Source: Bacteroidaceae bacterium
Lineage (GTDB): Bacteria; Bacteroidota; Bacteroidia; Bacteroidales; Bacteroidaceae
Length of the DNA stretch: 64,000 bases
Assembly (NCBI GenBank): GCA_017517605.1
Contig: JAFWYQ010000030.1
Span: 26,015 to 90,014 of the forward strand
Reading direction: 5' to 3'
Shown piece by piece: positions 25,593 through 33,533 of the stretch (within the stretch, counting starts at the first letter, position 1; the number at the start of each line of letters is the position of its first letter). The notes under the pieces were generated by a model. The model was not told the DNA's origin. It worked only from the letters and a program-made list of their open reading frames with translations, and made no database searches. The position numbers were made by a program, and so were the translations under genes.

Positions 25593-26258
25593 TCATAAAA
25601 GTTTTTCCAAAGCGGGAATCTCTATTTCCTTACGACGGAGATTCACCAATCCCTCGGCTTGTAATCCGTTCAACATACGGGATACATTGATGCGCCGGTC
25701 ATCCAACATCGTTGCCAAATCCTCCATCTTGACACGCAACAATTTGTATCCCGTCAAACGGCAACTGCGTTGCATAAGGAACTGTACAAAACGGGTACGC
25801 AGACTGCCTGTCATATCACTCCATATCCGCTGGTAAAGATAGTGTGCGCGGGTGCAAATGATGTTAGAGAAATTCAATCCGCAAGGAATGTAACAGTTCA
25901 ATTGTTCCAACAAATAGCGTTTCTCTATCACCAACACATTCACTGCTGTCACCGCCTTGTACGACGCATGAAAACATGGATAGATACCAAAAAGCGAATA
26001 GAGTTCCACCATGTGAGGCACAGGCAGCGTTTCACAAAAGACGTATGTCTTGTTACGCGAATCTGTTTCAGCCATTACCGTTCCGCTTAAGAAAAAGCCG
26101 ACTTCCGTACACACGTCACCCTGGCGGTATATATACTCGCCCGCTTCGAATTTCTTGAAATGGAACTTCACCTTAGCCAGAATCTCCGTAATGTCATTCT
26201 TTCCTAATCCTTGGAACAAAGGCAGCTGCAACAGCGTATCATACATTGTAAAATCCAT
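25593..26258 (-). CDS. Crp/Fnr-family transcriptional regulator
   Basis: A 221-aa regulator. The cyclic-nucleotide-binding-like beta-roll is at about 20-130 (FEAGEYIYRQGDVCTEVGFFLSG), a long dimer helix follows, and the C-terminal HTH is at about 165-215 (MEDLATMLDDRRINVSRMLNGL). There is no Fnr-type cysteine cluster, and the Arg/Ser residues that bind cAMP are not evident, so the ligand is unknown. Divergent from marC. Confidence 0.88.
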   Translation of the reverse strand: MDFTMYDTLLQLPLFQGLGKNDITEILAKVKFHFKKFEAGEYIYRQGDVCTEVGFFLSGTVMAETDSRNKTYVFCETLPVPHMVELYSLFGIYPCFHASYKAVTAVNVLVIEKRYLLEQLNCYIPCGLNFSNIICTRAHYLYQRIWSDMTGSLRTRFVQFLMQRSCRLTGYKLLRVKMEDLATMLDDRRINVSRMLNGLQAEGLVNLRRKEIEIPALEKLL

Positions 26259-26278
26259 AATACATACTTTTTACTCCA

Positions 26279-26286
26279 CAAATATA
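26279..26286 (-). promoter_or_regulatory. -7 element of the Crp-like gene
   Basis: Minus-strand TATATTTG, a consensus -7 box, 20 nt before the ATG. The -33 box is weak. Confidence 0.55.
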
Positions 26287-26368
26287 GGCATTTTCAACAC
26301 AGTTACACGAAAGAGACGCTCCTTTTTCATCTTTTTTTAGTTTTAAAGCAAACAAATGACTTTTTTAA

Positions 26369-26400
26369 GTTGTTTATTGTATAAAAAGTGAATACTTTTG
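26369..26400 (+). promoter_or_regulatory. Promoter of marC
   Basis: GTTG (26369-26372), a 20-nt spacer, then TACTTTTG (26393-26400). The ATG follows 22 nt later. Confidence 0.65.
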
Positions 26401-26422
26401 CAGAAAATTTCAAGTTACACGT

Positions 26423-27016
26423 ATGTTTTCATCCATCAACTTTCAGGAAATTGCCAGTGCGTTCATCGTACTGTTTGCCGTTATCGACATCATCGGTTCT
26501 ATCCCCATCATTATCAGCATCAAGCAAAAGGGACGTAATCTCAACACTTTTGCAGCTACCAGTATTGCCTTTTTGCTGATGGTCGGTTTCTTCTTTGCCG
26601 GAGAGATGCTGCTCAAACTTTTTCAGGTAGACATTGCCTCGTTTGCCGTAGCTGGTGCGTTCATTATCTTCCTGATGTCGTTGGAAATGATTCTGGACAT
26701 CGAAATATTCAAGAACCAAGGTCCTATCAAGGAGGCAACCCTCATACCCTTGGTCTTTCCCCTATTGGCAGGTCCCGGTTCCTTTACCACCCTACTCTCC
26801 TTGCGGGCTGAATTTTCCGCCATCAACATCATCATTGCCCTTGTCCTCAACATGGGTTGGGTATTCATCGTCCTTGCCATGACCGACCGCATTGAGCATC
26901 TTCTTGGCAAAGGCGGCATCTACATGCTCCGCAAATTCTTTGGAATCATTCTGTTGGCCATCTCTGTGCGCCTCTTCACAGCCAATATCTCACAGTTGAT
27001 GGAACAGTTGGGGTAA
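26423..27016 (+). CDS. MarC-family membrane protein
   Basis: A 197-aa protein with six hydrophobic segments and the family's P-x-AGPG motif (PLLAGPGSFTT) near residue 120. FAVIDIIGSIPI in the first helix is also typical. MarC proteins were once tied to antibiotic resistance, but the transported substrate is not established. It stands alone under its own promoter, divergent from the Crp-like gene. Confidence 0.9.
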   Translation: MFSSINFQEIASAFIVLFAVIDIIGSIPIIISIKQKGRNLNTFAATSIAFLLMVGFFFAGEMLLKLFQVDIASFAVAGAFIIFLMSLEMILDIEIFKNQGPIKEATLIPLVFPLLAGPGSFTTLLSLRAEFSAINIIIALVLNMGWVFIVLAMTDRIEHLLGKGGIYMLRKFFGIILLAISVRLFTANISQLMEQLG

Positions 27017-27047
27017 AATGAGTTGATGAGATACAAGTTTCCTTCCC

Positions 27048-28070
27048 CTATCTCATCCACTGCTCGAATCCGTCACTGTAACAGGTGGCAAACTCACCTT
27101 CTTCATCGGCGTAGATAAAGTAGCCCTGCAACTCGGGATGACGGTCACAAATGGCCATCGCCGAATCCAAACCGAGCACCATGAAAGAGGTGGCATACGC
27201 ATCAGCTGTAGCACAATCAGGAGCCAATACGGTAGCCGACAAGATAGAATGCTGCACAGGATAGCCGGTACGGGGGTCAATAGTATGAGCCACCTTCTTG
27301 CCGTCGCGATAGTAATAGTTTCGATAGTTGCCCGAAGTAGCCATAGCGATGTCGCTCACATGTACAACGGTCTGCAATTCAGAAGAGAGAGCTAAAGAAT
27401 CCTCCACCGGCTTGTTGATACCGATAGTCCAACGATTGCGCTTGGAATTGATTCCTTTCACTACAATTTCGCCACCTATCTCCACCATATAATTACGGAC
27501 TCCTTTCCTGTCAAACATGGCAGCTACCGCATCGCAACCGTATCCTTTGGCAATGGCACTGCAATCAAGCATTACACAGGAATCCGTTTTGATGATACGT
27601 TCACCATCAAAAAAGGCATTCTCCATACCGACATACTGACGCAAGGAGTCAATCGTGAGCGAATCCACTCCGTTGCTCTCCTCAAAACCGAACCCCCAGG
27701 CATTCACAAGTGGAGCTACGGTGATATCGAAAGCCCCATGTGTATTGGCAGAAACGGCGCGGGCCAATTGGAAAACATGTACAAACATGCTGTCGGGCAC
27801 AACCGTCGGGTCATTGCTATTGATACGGCTGATGATGGATTGTTTCTGGAACGGGGACAACGATCCGTTCACCTTATCCAATTCAGCCTTGATATCAGCT
27901 TGCAGGTCTTCAGCATATTGGTAAGTAATCTTGTAGACCGTACCAAAGACCATACCCTGATTGGTCCGGTAAGGCGAACGGTCCTGCTTGCTCAATATAA
28001 TAACAGTCCCCACTATCAATAGGGCAAGAAAAGGCAATTGCCAACGAAGTTTTTTTCTGTTATCGGTCAT
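27048..28070 (-). CDS. apbE: FAD:protein FMN transferase
   Basis: A 340-aa ApbE-type enzyme, anchored by an N-terminal helix (about 12-27), that attaches FMN from FAD to threonine in target flavoproteins. The family motifs GTVYKITYQ, CSAIAKGYGCDAV, ATSGNYRNYY and HTIDPRTGYP are all visible. Bacteroidetes use it for Rnf- or Nqr-type respiratory complexes, but no target lies in this window. The gene downstream across the convergent gap is marC. Confidence 0.93.
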   Translation of the reverse strand: MTDNRKKLRWQLPFLALLIVGTVIILSKQDRSPYRTNQGMVFGTVYKITYQYAEDLQADIKAELDKVNGSLSPFQKQSIISRINSNDPTVVPDSMFVHVFQLARAVSANTHGAFDITVAPLVNAWGFGFEESNGVDSLTIDSLRQYVGMENAFFDGERIIKTDSCVMLDCSAIAKGYGCDAVAAMFDRKGVRNYMVEIGGEIVVKGINSKRNRWTIGINKPVEDSLALSSELQTVVHVSDIAMATSGNYRNYYYRDGKKVAHTIDPRTGYPVQHSILSATVLAPDCATADAYATSFMVLGLDSAMAICDRHPELQGYFIYADEEGEFATCYSDGFEQWMR

Positions 28071-28118
28071 AATCTATTTAATTAAGTGTGTGCAAAAGGT
28101 AGGAACAATGCCAATCGT

Positions 28119-28691
28119 TTACAACATCAAATGCTCATACAATATCTTGCAACCAATGACAACCAATATCACTCCTCCCAATGGTTCTACAGGGATTTGA
28201 ATACGTTTGCCAAAAGCTACCCCCAATGCATAGCCCAACAGAGCCAACACACACGACACCAAGGTAATAATCAGAATGGGAGAACAAAGCTGTCCCCAAC
28301 TATTGATTCCTACACAAGCAAAAGATATACCTACAGCCAAGGCATCAATACTGACTGCTATCCCCAACAAAAGCACGGTCTTCAAATCCGAGGGATCGAA
28401 ATGGTGATTACTCTCCTCGCCCCTCAACCCTTCAAATATCATACGGCAACCCAAGAACATCAGCAAGCCAAAAGCTATCCAATGGTCAAATGATTCTATC
28501 ACGCCATGCAGATAGCGTGTACCCATCCAACCAAGTATAGGCATCAAGCCTTGGAACAAGCCGAAGGAAAGGGATACAGACAAGGCCGTACGGCCATGCC
28601 ACCGGCGTTGGATGATACCGCTGGTGATGGCTACCGTGAAGCAGTCCATGGCCAAGGCTAAGGCTAAAAGCCAGATTTCAACTGATGACAT
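28119..28691 (-). CDS. mntP: Manganese efflux pump MntP
   Basis: A 190-aa six-helix membrane protein. The duplicated MntP motifs are present: AMDCFTVAI in helix 1 and SIDALAVGISF in the second half, with acidic residues that bind Mn2+. It exports manganese. It is on the same strand as apbE, 48 bp before it. No yybP-ykoY riboswitch could be picked out upstream. Confidence 0.93.
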   Translation of the reverse strand: MSSVEIWLLALALAMDCFTVAITSGIIQRRWHGRTALSVSLSFGLFQGLMPILGWMGTRYLHGVIESFDHWIAFGLLMFLGCRMIFEGLRGEESNHHFDPSDLKTVLLLGIAVSIDALAVGISFACVGINSWGQLCSPILIITLVSCVLALLGYALGVAFGKRIQIPVEPLGGVILVVIGCKILYEHLML

Positions 28692-28773
28692 ATTCTTTGC
28701 TTTTTTACAATTATAGGTCTTATTAGACTAATTTGCCTTATTAGGCCAACTCGCCCAATTAAACTAATCTGTT

Positions 28774-29493
28774 TCACTTCCAAGGAATGCGGTAAACCAA
28801 GTCGTAGGTAGCTCCAAAGGTGGTATTGTCGCTGGCTCCAAATCCAGGGATGTACCACGGCGAGGCGTTGGGGGCATCCTTCACATTGAGGCGCACTTTG
28901 TAGCGGAAACTCCAACCCATGTGAAAGTTCTTGTAAATCTGTGCACGCACCCCCACCAACAGTTCGGTCCACAGGGCACTTCCTTTTATATCAGTAAAGT
29001 GAAAAGGCACTTCGCCTCCCCATACGGGGTCAATCATGGGCGGACCGTCCACATCGTAGGTAAAGGAGGTGTAACCAACGCGAAGACCGGCATAAATGTA
29101 TCCAGGAGACTTCTTCTTGTACTGCACGTTGTAGTTAAGTCCCACACGGAAATAGGGCGCGGTGGTTTTGTAATGCAAGTCGGTATCCTCGTTTATCGCA
29201 TCGGTCCGTCCATATCCCACCTCCACAATGGGGAAGAAACGGTTAAGCAAATTCACCTCCAAGGCGGCTTCGGTACTGAAGAAGTCACCACCCAAAGCAT
29301 ACCAGCCCGGCCCTACCAAGTCGGTAATCACACTCACACCCTGAAAGGTGGGAATGGAATCCGTCAAGTCGAGCCACTCTGCAATCCTGCTTCGCTGGGG
29401 TTCAACGGGTTGCCGCGTCTTTCTGGTTTGCGCCGATGCCGGTGCTACAGCGAGCAGCAGACTAATTGTTAACAGTATAATAGATCGTAACAT
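28774..29493 (-). CDS. Outer-membrane-type beta-barrel protein (DUF6048-like)
   Basis: A 239-aa exported protein: signal peptide (LLTISLLLAVAPASAQ), a basic linker, then a repeated amphipathic beta-strand pattern with aromatic ends (YFRVGLNYNVQYK, YIYAGLRVGYTSF, WSFRYKVRLNV) ending in YDLVYRIPWK. This fits a small outer-membrane barrel; the DUF6048 name is from memory of the gene order. The start overlaps the previous gene's end by 32 bp, which implies coupled translation. Function is unknown. Confidence 0.75.
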   Translation of the reverse strand: MLRSIILLTISLLLAVAPASAQTRKTRQPVEPQRSRIAEWLDLTDSIPTFQGVSVITDLVGPGWYALGGDFFSTEAALEVNLLNRFFPIVEVGYGRTDAINEDTDLHYKTTAPYFRVGLNYNVQYKKKSPGYIYAGLRVGYTSFTYDVDGPPMIDPVWGGEVPFHFTDIKGSALWTELLVGVRAQIYKNFHMGWSFRYKVRLNVKDAPNASPWYIPGFGASDNTTFGATYDLVYRIPWK

Positions 29494-30049
29494 TTTCTTT
29501 CAAAGTATTGGTTACCTCCGGATTAACAATCCGTACGGAATCTATCAAATGATGAGTGGACGACACAGATGTTATCCGATAGTGCATTACCGTACCACAA
29601 TCCATCGAGGAGAAATAGGGAAGATTCACATGGTCGACATATACCGTATCGGCCAATCGGGCGCTATAACGGAAGAAGAAGGTGTCACGCTCTGACGTAA
29701 ACGACAAAGGAATCTCCACCCCCTCTGCACCACTCTTACGGTTGAGGAGCACACCCTGCATCTGCTCAACGAGCAACGACAGTTCATACCCCTTTGCCAC
29801 TAACGAATCGATGGGCGACTGACTTACAACCGTATCTGTCGCACTTCGATAGATATATGTGGTGTCATACTCGTTCAGGTTGACCGACACAGTCAGTGTA
29901 TCGAGCAACTTCACGCTCTTGCCTTGCCCATCTACAAAGGAGATACTGCAATAGGACTCGCTGGAGAGCAGACAGTCACTACTCTCGCATCCTGCCATGC
30001 AAACACACAAGCCCCAAACCAGCATTATGACTTTCAGCAGTCTTCTCAT
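29462..30049 (-). CDS. Small lipoprotein (DUF6452-like)
   Basis: A 195-aa lipoprotein with the lipobox in CMAGC near residue 20. The mature part is beta-rich (SYCSISFVDGQGKSVKLL, ...LPLSFTSERDTFFF). It lies between a GT2 glycosyltransferase (4-bp ATGA overlap upstream) and a predicted barrel protein (32-bp overlap downstream), so all three are probably one operon. The name DUF6452 is from memory. No function known. Confidence 0.72.
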   Translation of the reverse strand: MRRLLKVIMLVWGLCVCMAGCESSDCLLSSESYCSISFVDGQGKSVKLLDTLTVSVNLNEYDTTYIYRSATDTVVSQSPIDSLVAKGYELSLLVEQMQGVLLNRKSGAEGVEIPLSFTSERDTFFFRYSARLADTVYVDHVNLPYFSSMDCGTVMHYRITSVSSTHHLIDSVRIVNPEVTNTLKENVTIYYTVNN

Positions 30050-31041
30050 ATTTCCTTTTCTATCTGATACTTATTGCGTTCAGGCGAATTACGGGTCACC
30101 AATTCGGCAACAAAGCCGGTCAGGAACAACTGGGTTCCCAATATCATACCCACCAAAGACAAATAGAAATAGGGGGAATCGGTTACCAGACGGGCAGGTT
30201 CGCCTACCGAGAGGGCATAAAGTTTAGTTCCTCCCACCACACACACGGCAATAAAGCCCAACATGAACATCAGTGTACCCAACAAACCGAAGATGTGCAT
30301 GGGCTTCACGCCAAAACGGGAAAGGAACCACAGGGAAAGCAGGTCGAGATACCCGTTCACAAAGCGGTCGAGGCCAAACTTGGTGACACCGTACTTGCGT
30401 GCCTGATGCTGCACCACCTTCTCGCCAATGCGTTTGAAACCTGCATTCTTGGCCAAATAAGGAATGTAGCGGTGCATCTCGCCATACACCTCGATGTTCT
30501 TCACCACTTCGCTACGGTAAGCCTTGAGACCACAGTTGAAGTCGTGCAGATTATGAATGCCCGACACCTTGCGGGCCGTAGCATTGAACAACTTCGTGGG
30601 AATGGTCTTCGACAACGGGTCGTAACGCTTCTGTTTCCACCCAGACACAAGGTCGTAACCCTCCTCGGTAATCATACGATAGAGTTCGGGGATTTCGTCG
30701 GGACTATCCTGCAAATCGGCATCCATGGTAATGACAACACGTCCCTGTGCACGTTCGAACCCACAAAAGAGGGCAGGCGACTTACCGTAGTTGCGACGGA
30801 ACTTGATACCCTTTACATAAGGGGACTTTTCCTGCAACTCCTCAATCACTTCCCACGAACGGTCAGTACTTCCATCGTTCACAAATATCACTTCGAAACT
30901 GAATCCGTTGGCCTTCATCACCCGCTCAATCCAAGCGTACAATTCGGGCAACGACTCGTCTTCGTTATACAAAGGTACTACCACCGAAATATCAAGTGAT
31001 GGTGCCTTCTCCAAATCCTTTTCCTTTATTTCCATAAACAC
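30046..31041 (-). CDS. GT2 glycosyltransferase with C-terminal membrane helices
   Basis: A 331-aa DPM/ArnC-like enzyme. The GT-A domain starts SVVVPLYNEDESLPELY, has NDGSTDRSW, and the metal-binding DADLQDSPDE. Two helices near residues 235-260 and 275-305 place it at the inner membrane. Such enzymes transfer a sugar to undecaprenyl phosphate; the sugar is unknown. ATG 31041 or 31035 is equally possible. It is the first gene of the operon with the two small envelope proteins. Confidence 0.87.
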   Translation of the reverse strand: MFMEIKEKDLEKAPSLDISVVVPLYNEDESLPELYAWIERVMKANGFSFEVIFVNDGSTDRSWEVIEELQEKSPYVKGIKFRRNYGKSPALFCGFERAQGRVVITMDADLQDSPDEIPELYRMITEEGYDLVSGWKQKRYDPLSKTIPTKLFNATARKVSGIHNLHDFNCGLKAYRSEVVKNIEVYGEMHRYIPYLAKNAGFKRIGEKVVQHQARKYGVTKFGLDRFVNGYLDLLSLWFLSRFGVKPMHIFGLLGTLMFMLGFIAVCVVGGTKLYALSVGEPARLVTDSPYFYLSLVGMILGTQLFLTGFVAELVTRNSPERNKYQIEKEI

Positions 31042-31116
31042 ATTTATTTAAATTCCCTTGTAGACAAGAGGGATATATCGCTCCGCTCTTGGGGAGATAA
31101 ATACCAATACTCCTGC

Positions 31117-31195
31117 CCGTAGGGGCAGACCTATGTGTCTGCCCAAATGAACTCGTTTGATAATATCGGGCGAACACATAGGTTCGCCCCTACGG
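31117..31195. repeat. Palindromic element, family A, copy 4
   Basis: The left arm is GGGCAGAC/GTCTGCCC and the right arm is GGGCGAAC/GTTCGCCC. The changed pair in the right arm is matched within that arm, not with the left arm. It lies between the glycosyltransferase and DUF4199 genes. Confidence 0.8.
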
Positions 31196-31303
31196 AATGC
31201 ATGATGGCAAAACATTTGGCCTTTATCTCCTTCTATCTCCATAAATTCCACTTGCGACTGTGAAACTGATGAGGACTTATGTCCGAACTAAAGTTGAGTA
31301 TTC

Positions 31304-31846
31304 TCAGCTTTGATTTCCCCGCTTCAACGAAACAATGAACGCTGTGGGCAGGGAGAGCATCATTCCATAAAATATATTATTCAAAACCAACTGTATCGTC
31401 AATTCAATCGGAGACATCGCCGCAATCAGATCCACAGCTTGGCGATACTGTGTCACCATCTCACCCATTTCGGGAGTGGCGTTCTGCAATTCGTCCAACA
31501 TGCTGTTGTAGGTTGCCAACATGGTGCCACCATCGATGTAGCGGAAGAATACATAATGGGCCACCGACACCAACAATGCCGCAAAGGCATACATCAGCAA
31601 ACAGAACAGCCAAGCCTGCATGAAACCTATCTGCCCGTTCGGACAATAGCGGTTCCTATATTGCCGGACAAAGAAATAACCCAGGAAAGGAACGGCTGCT
31701 GTCAAGCCCAAAAACATCAAGGAAGTGAATGGAATGGTGAAAATCAAAGGCACAAGTGCGAACTTCAAAATCCAAAACACTCCCATCGCCGTACCATACA
31801 TCATGGCACCGTTCACAACCCGATTGGATGAATTATTTGCTTCCAT
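31304..31846 (-). CDS. DUF4199-type membrane protein
   Basis: A 180-aa protein with about four hydrophobic segments (about 12-30, 33-52, 65-88, 145-170) and a helical loop between the third and fourth. This matches the DUF4199 pattern of Bacteroidetes, often found beside a DPM-like glycosyltransferase as here. ATG 31846 (MEANNSS) is chosen because the -7 box at 31874 leaves no room for the longer frame. Function is unknown. Confidence 0.8.
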   Translation of the reverse strand: MEANNSSNRVVNGAMMYGTAMGVFWILKFALVPLIFTIPFTSLMFLGLTAAVPFLGYFFVRQYRNRYCPNGQIGFMQAWLFCLLMYAFAALLVSVAHYVFFRYIDGGTMLATYNSMLDELQNATPEMGEMVTQYRQAVDLIAAMSPIELTIQLVLNNIFYGMMLSLPTAFIVSLKRGNQS

Positions 31847-31873
31847 TATATTATAATAGGTATATACCGCTTG

Positions 31874-31881
31874 CAAAAGTA
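31874..31881 (-). promoter_or_regulatory. -7 element of the DUF4199 gene
   Basis: Minus-strand TACTTTTG, consensus, 27 nt before the ATG. No -33 match at the usual spacing. Confidence 0.55.
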
Positions 31882-31995
31882 CGACAATTCAAGCAAATAA
31901 CCGCGCAATTAACATAAGATAATATGTTTTTATTCCTTTGAATCAGGCAAAATAGGAGAAAAAGGGAATGAGACAGACAAAAAACCATCCATTTT

Positions 31996-32027
31996 CTTGC
32001 TCAAATGCACGAAAAGCAGTACCTTTG
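31996..32027 (+). promoter_or_regulatory. Promoter of the SRP RNA-tRNA-Thr unit
   Basis: CTTG (31996-31999), a 20-nt spacer, then TACCTTTG (32020-32027), 12 nt before the RNA's 5' end. Confidence 0.7.
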
Positions 32028-32039
32028 CAGCGCAAAAAC

Positions 32040-32135
32040 GGGTAAGTCCTATACGGTCAGCTCCTTTCGAATCCTCCAGGGCCTGACCGCAGCAAAGGTA
32101 GAAGGTTGTAGCGACGCGATATAGTCAGCTTGCCC
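32040..32135 (+). ncRNA. ffs: Small bacterial SRP RNA (4.5S-type)
   Basis: An RNA of about 96 nt that folds into one long hairpin: the 5' GGGTAAG pairs with the 3' CTTGCCC. The apical part has the SRP domain IV pattern CCAGG-CC-loop-CGCAGCAAAGGTAG, where the internal AGCA side is conserved. The tetraloop is TGAC (URRC class), in place of the more usual GGAA. It binds Ffh in the signal recognition particle. tRNA-Thr starts 5 nt after its end, so the two share a transcript. Confidence 0.85.
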
Positions 32136-32139
32136 ACCC

Positions 32140-32213
32140 GCCTCTTTAGCTCAGTTGGCCAGAGCACGTGATTTGTAATCTCGGGGTCGTTGGTTCGAAT
32201 CCGACAAGAGGCT
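32140..32213 (+). tRNA. tRNA-Thr (TGT)
   Basis: A 74-nt cloverleaf: acceptor GCCTCTT with AAGAGGC, D-arm, anticodon loop TTTGTAA giving TGT, and T-arm with TTCGAAT. There is one T-T mismatch in the anticodon stem. CCA is not encoded. Confidence 0.93.
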
Positions 32214-32226
32214 CAAAAGAAACGAT

Positions 32227-32261
32227 AAAGGATATGTCACACACGACATATCCTTTTTTTT
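32227..32261 (+). terminator. Terminator of the SRP RNA-tRNA-Thr unit
   Basis: A 12-bp stem (32227-32238 with 32245-32256) followed by a run of T. Confidence 0.9.
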
Positions 32262-32295
32262 ATTGGTATCCAAGCGTTTGTTTAAACACCGAACA

Positions 32296-32580
32296 GTTAC
32301 TCCGGGTCAGTCCGAAAACCTGATGGCGTTTTCTTTTTTTATTGGAACACAGAGACACGGAGACACAGAGATTATATATCAGTGACGAGTGACGAGCTAC
32401 AAGCTACGAGTACTGACTGACAACTTGTAGCTTGAATTTGTCTCCTGTAAAGTAAAAAAACTCTGTGTTTTTGTGTCTCTGTGTTCTAAATAAAAATCGT
32501 AGCTGATAACTTGTAGCTTGAGTGTCTCTATGTTCCAACGAAAAGAGGCACAACCGGGTTTTCGGACTGACCCGTTACTC
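32296..32580. repeat. MITE-like element with long terminal inverted repeats (family B)
   Basis: The ends share a 17-bp perfect inverted repeat, GGGTCAGTCCGAAAACC (32304-32320) with its complement (32557-32573). A second inner pair TTGGAACACAGAGACAC (342-358 side) matches 32522-32538 with one change. Inside are family D words and a second CACAGAGACAC pair. There is no ORF. It begins 35 nt after the tRNA-Thr terminator. It makes up most of the 694-bp gene-free stretch 32214-32907. Confidence 0.7.
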
Positions 32581-32609
32581 CTATAGCCAAAGGAACTACC
32601 TTACTATAC

Positions 32610-32835
32610 CCACGAAGCCGTCTTTTTATAGGCGCGAAGCCACATTTTTGTAGCGTTTCACCTTTGTGATACACGCGCATCACCCGTGTGATACACTCGT
32701 CTCACAAAGGTGATTCAAGCGTATCACCCTTGTGAGACGACACAAAAAGACGGCTTCGCGCCTATAAAAAGACGGTTGCGTGACCGTATAAAGACGGTTG
32801 CGCAGCTATAGGAAGACGGCTTCGCGACAAGTGGG
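32610..32835. repeat. Array of AAGACGG-TTCGCG and GTGATACAC words
   Basis: The word AAGACGG(C/T)T(T/G)CG occurs at least four times in one direction and at the left edge in the other. Between them, CACCTTTGTGATACAC-type words appear in both directions. The whole is a large imperfect inverted repeat with no ORF. Confidence 0.6.
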
Positions 32836-32907
32836 ATATAGGATTAGAAAGGATTAAGGATTAGCACGTAGGGATTAAAGGCGGTTTAATCCCTGAACTT
32901 GAGGATA

Positions 32908-33384
32908 TTACTCCGAACGAACAGTAATACCCACATCGGAAATACCCCTCAAGGAATCGCTCCTCATGCAAGGAATAATCTGCACCTGTGCCTGATGGCT
33001 GCCATCGGAAGGCAAGGAGGCGTAAGGCAAATCCAAGGAATAAAGGCCGAACAATCCTTTTCCTAATGACAGCCCTTCACTGCTGTATAAGGGACAACAA
33101 ATGGTATCGGTCTGCCAATGAGCAGAATCAGCGACATTATGACGAAGCAACAACCGCAGATTGCGGAGGGTGAATGTTTCGGTGTAACGGACTCCCACTT
33201 CGAAATGATACATGCGGCCAGCAGGCAACACAGGCAGTTCAAACTCCACCGTATCCTTCCATGTCCACACCTGCGGCACGGACGAGAAGTGACTATAAGA
33301 CATGTTCCCCCAACCACAAGAGGTTGCCACGGCAAGCCATACGCTTACCATAACAACCTCTTTTATTCGATGCATAAGATTCAT
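32908..33384 (-). CDS. gldH: Gliding-motility-type lipoprotein GldH
   Basis: A 158-aa lipoprotein: lipobox VATSC near residue 23, then a single beta-sandwich-like domain with FELPVLPAGRMYHFEVGVRY and YSLDLPYASLPSDG. This matches GldH, which is tied to gliding and type IX secretion in Flavobacteria and is also conserved in non-gliding Bacteroidales. It is downstream of ricT and holB on the same strand, a usual order in the group. Confidence 0.85.
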   Translation of the reverse strand: MNLMHRIKEVVMVSVWLAVATSCGWGNMSYSHFSSVPQVWTWKDTVEFELPVLPAGRMYHFEVGVRYTETFTLRNLRLLLRHNVADSAHWQTDTICCPLYSSEGLSLGKGLFGLYSLDLPYASLPSDGSHQAQVQIIPCMRSDSLRGISDVGITVRSE

Positions 33385-33533
33385 TGAGTTATGAGTGCTG
33401 AGTTATAAGTGCTAAGTTATGAGTGCTGAGTTATGAGTGCTGAGTTATATGTGCTGAGTTATGAGTGCTGAGTTATGAGTTTTAATACCGCATGGCCACT
33501 CAGAACTCATAACTCAAAACTCAGCACTCACAA
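33385..33533. repeat. GAGTGCTGAGTTAT word array between ricT and gldH
   Basis: The 14-bp word GAGTGCTGAGTTAT is repeated about seven times in tandem (33390-33480), then its complement (CAGAACTCATAACTC, CAGCACTCA) at 33500-33532. The spacer would fold back on itself. Confidence 0.7.

Noticed and set aside
28692-28773. A manganese riboswitch before mntP
   Set aside because: The 82-bp spacer has only ATTAG/CTAAT words and no recognisable yybP-ykoY fold.
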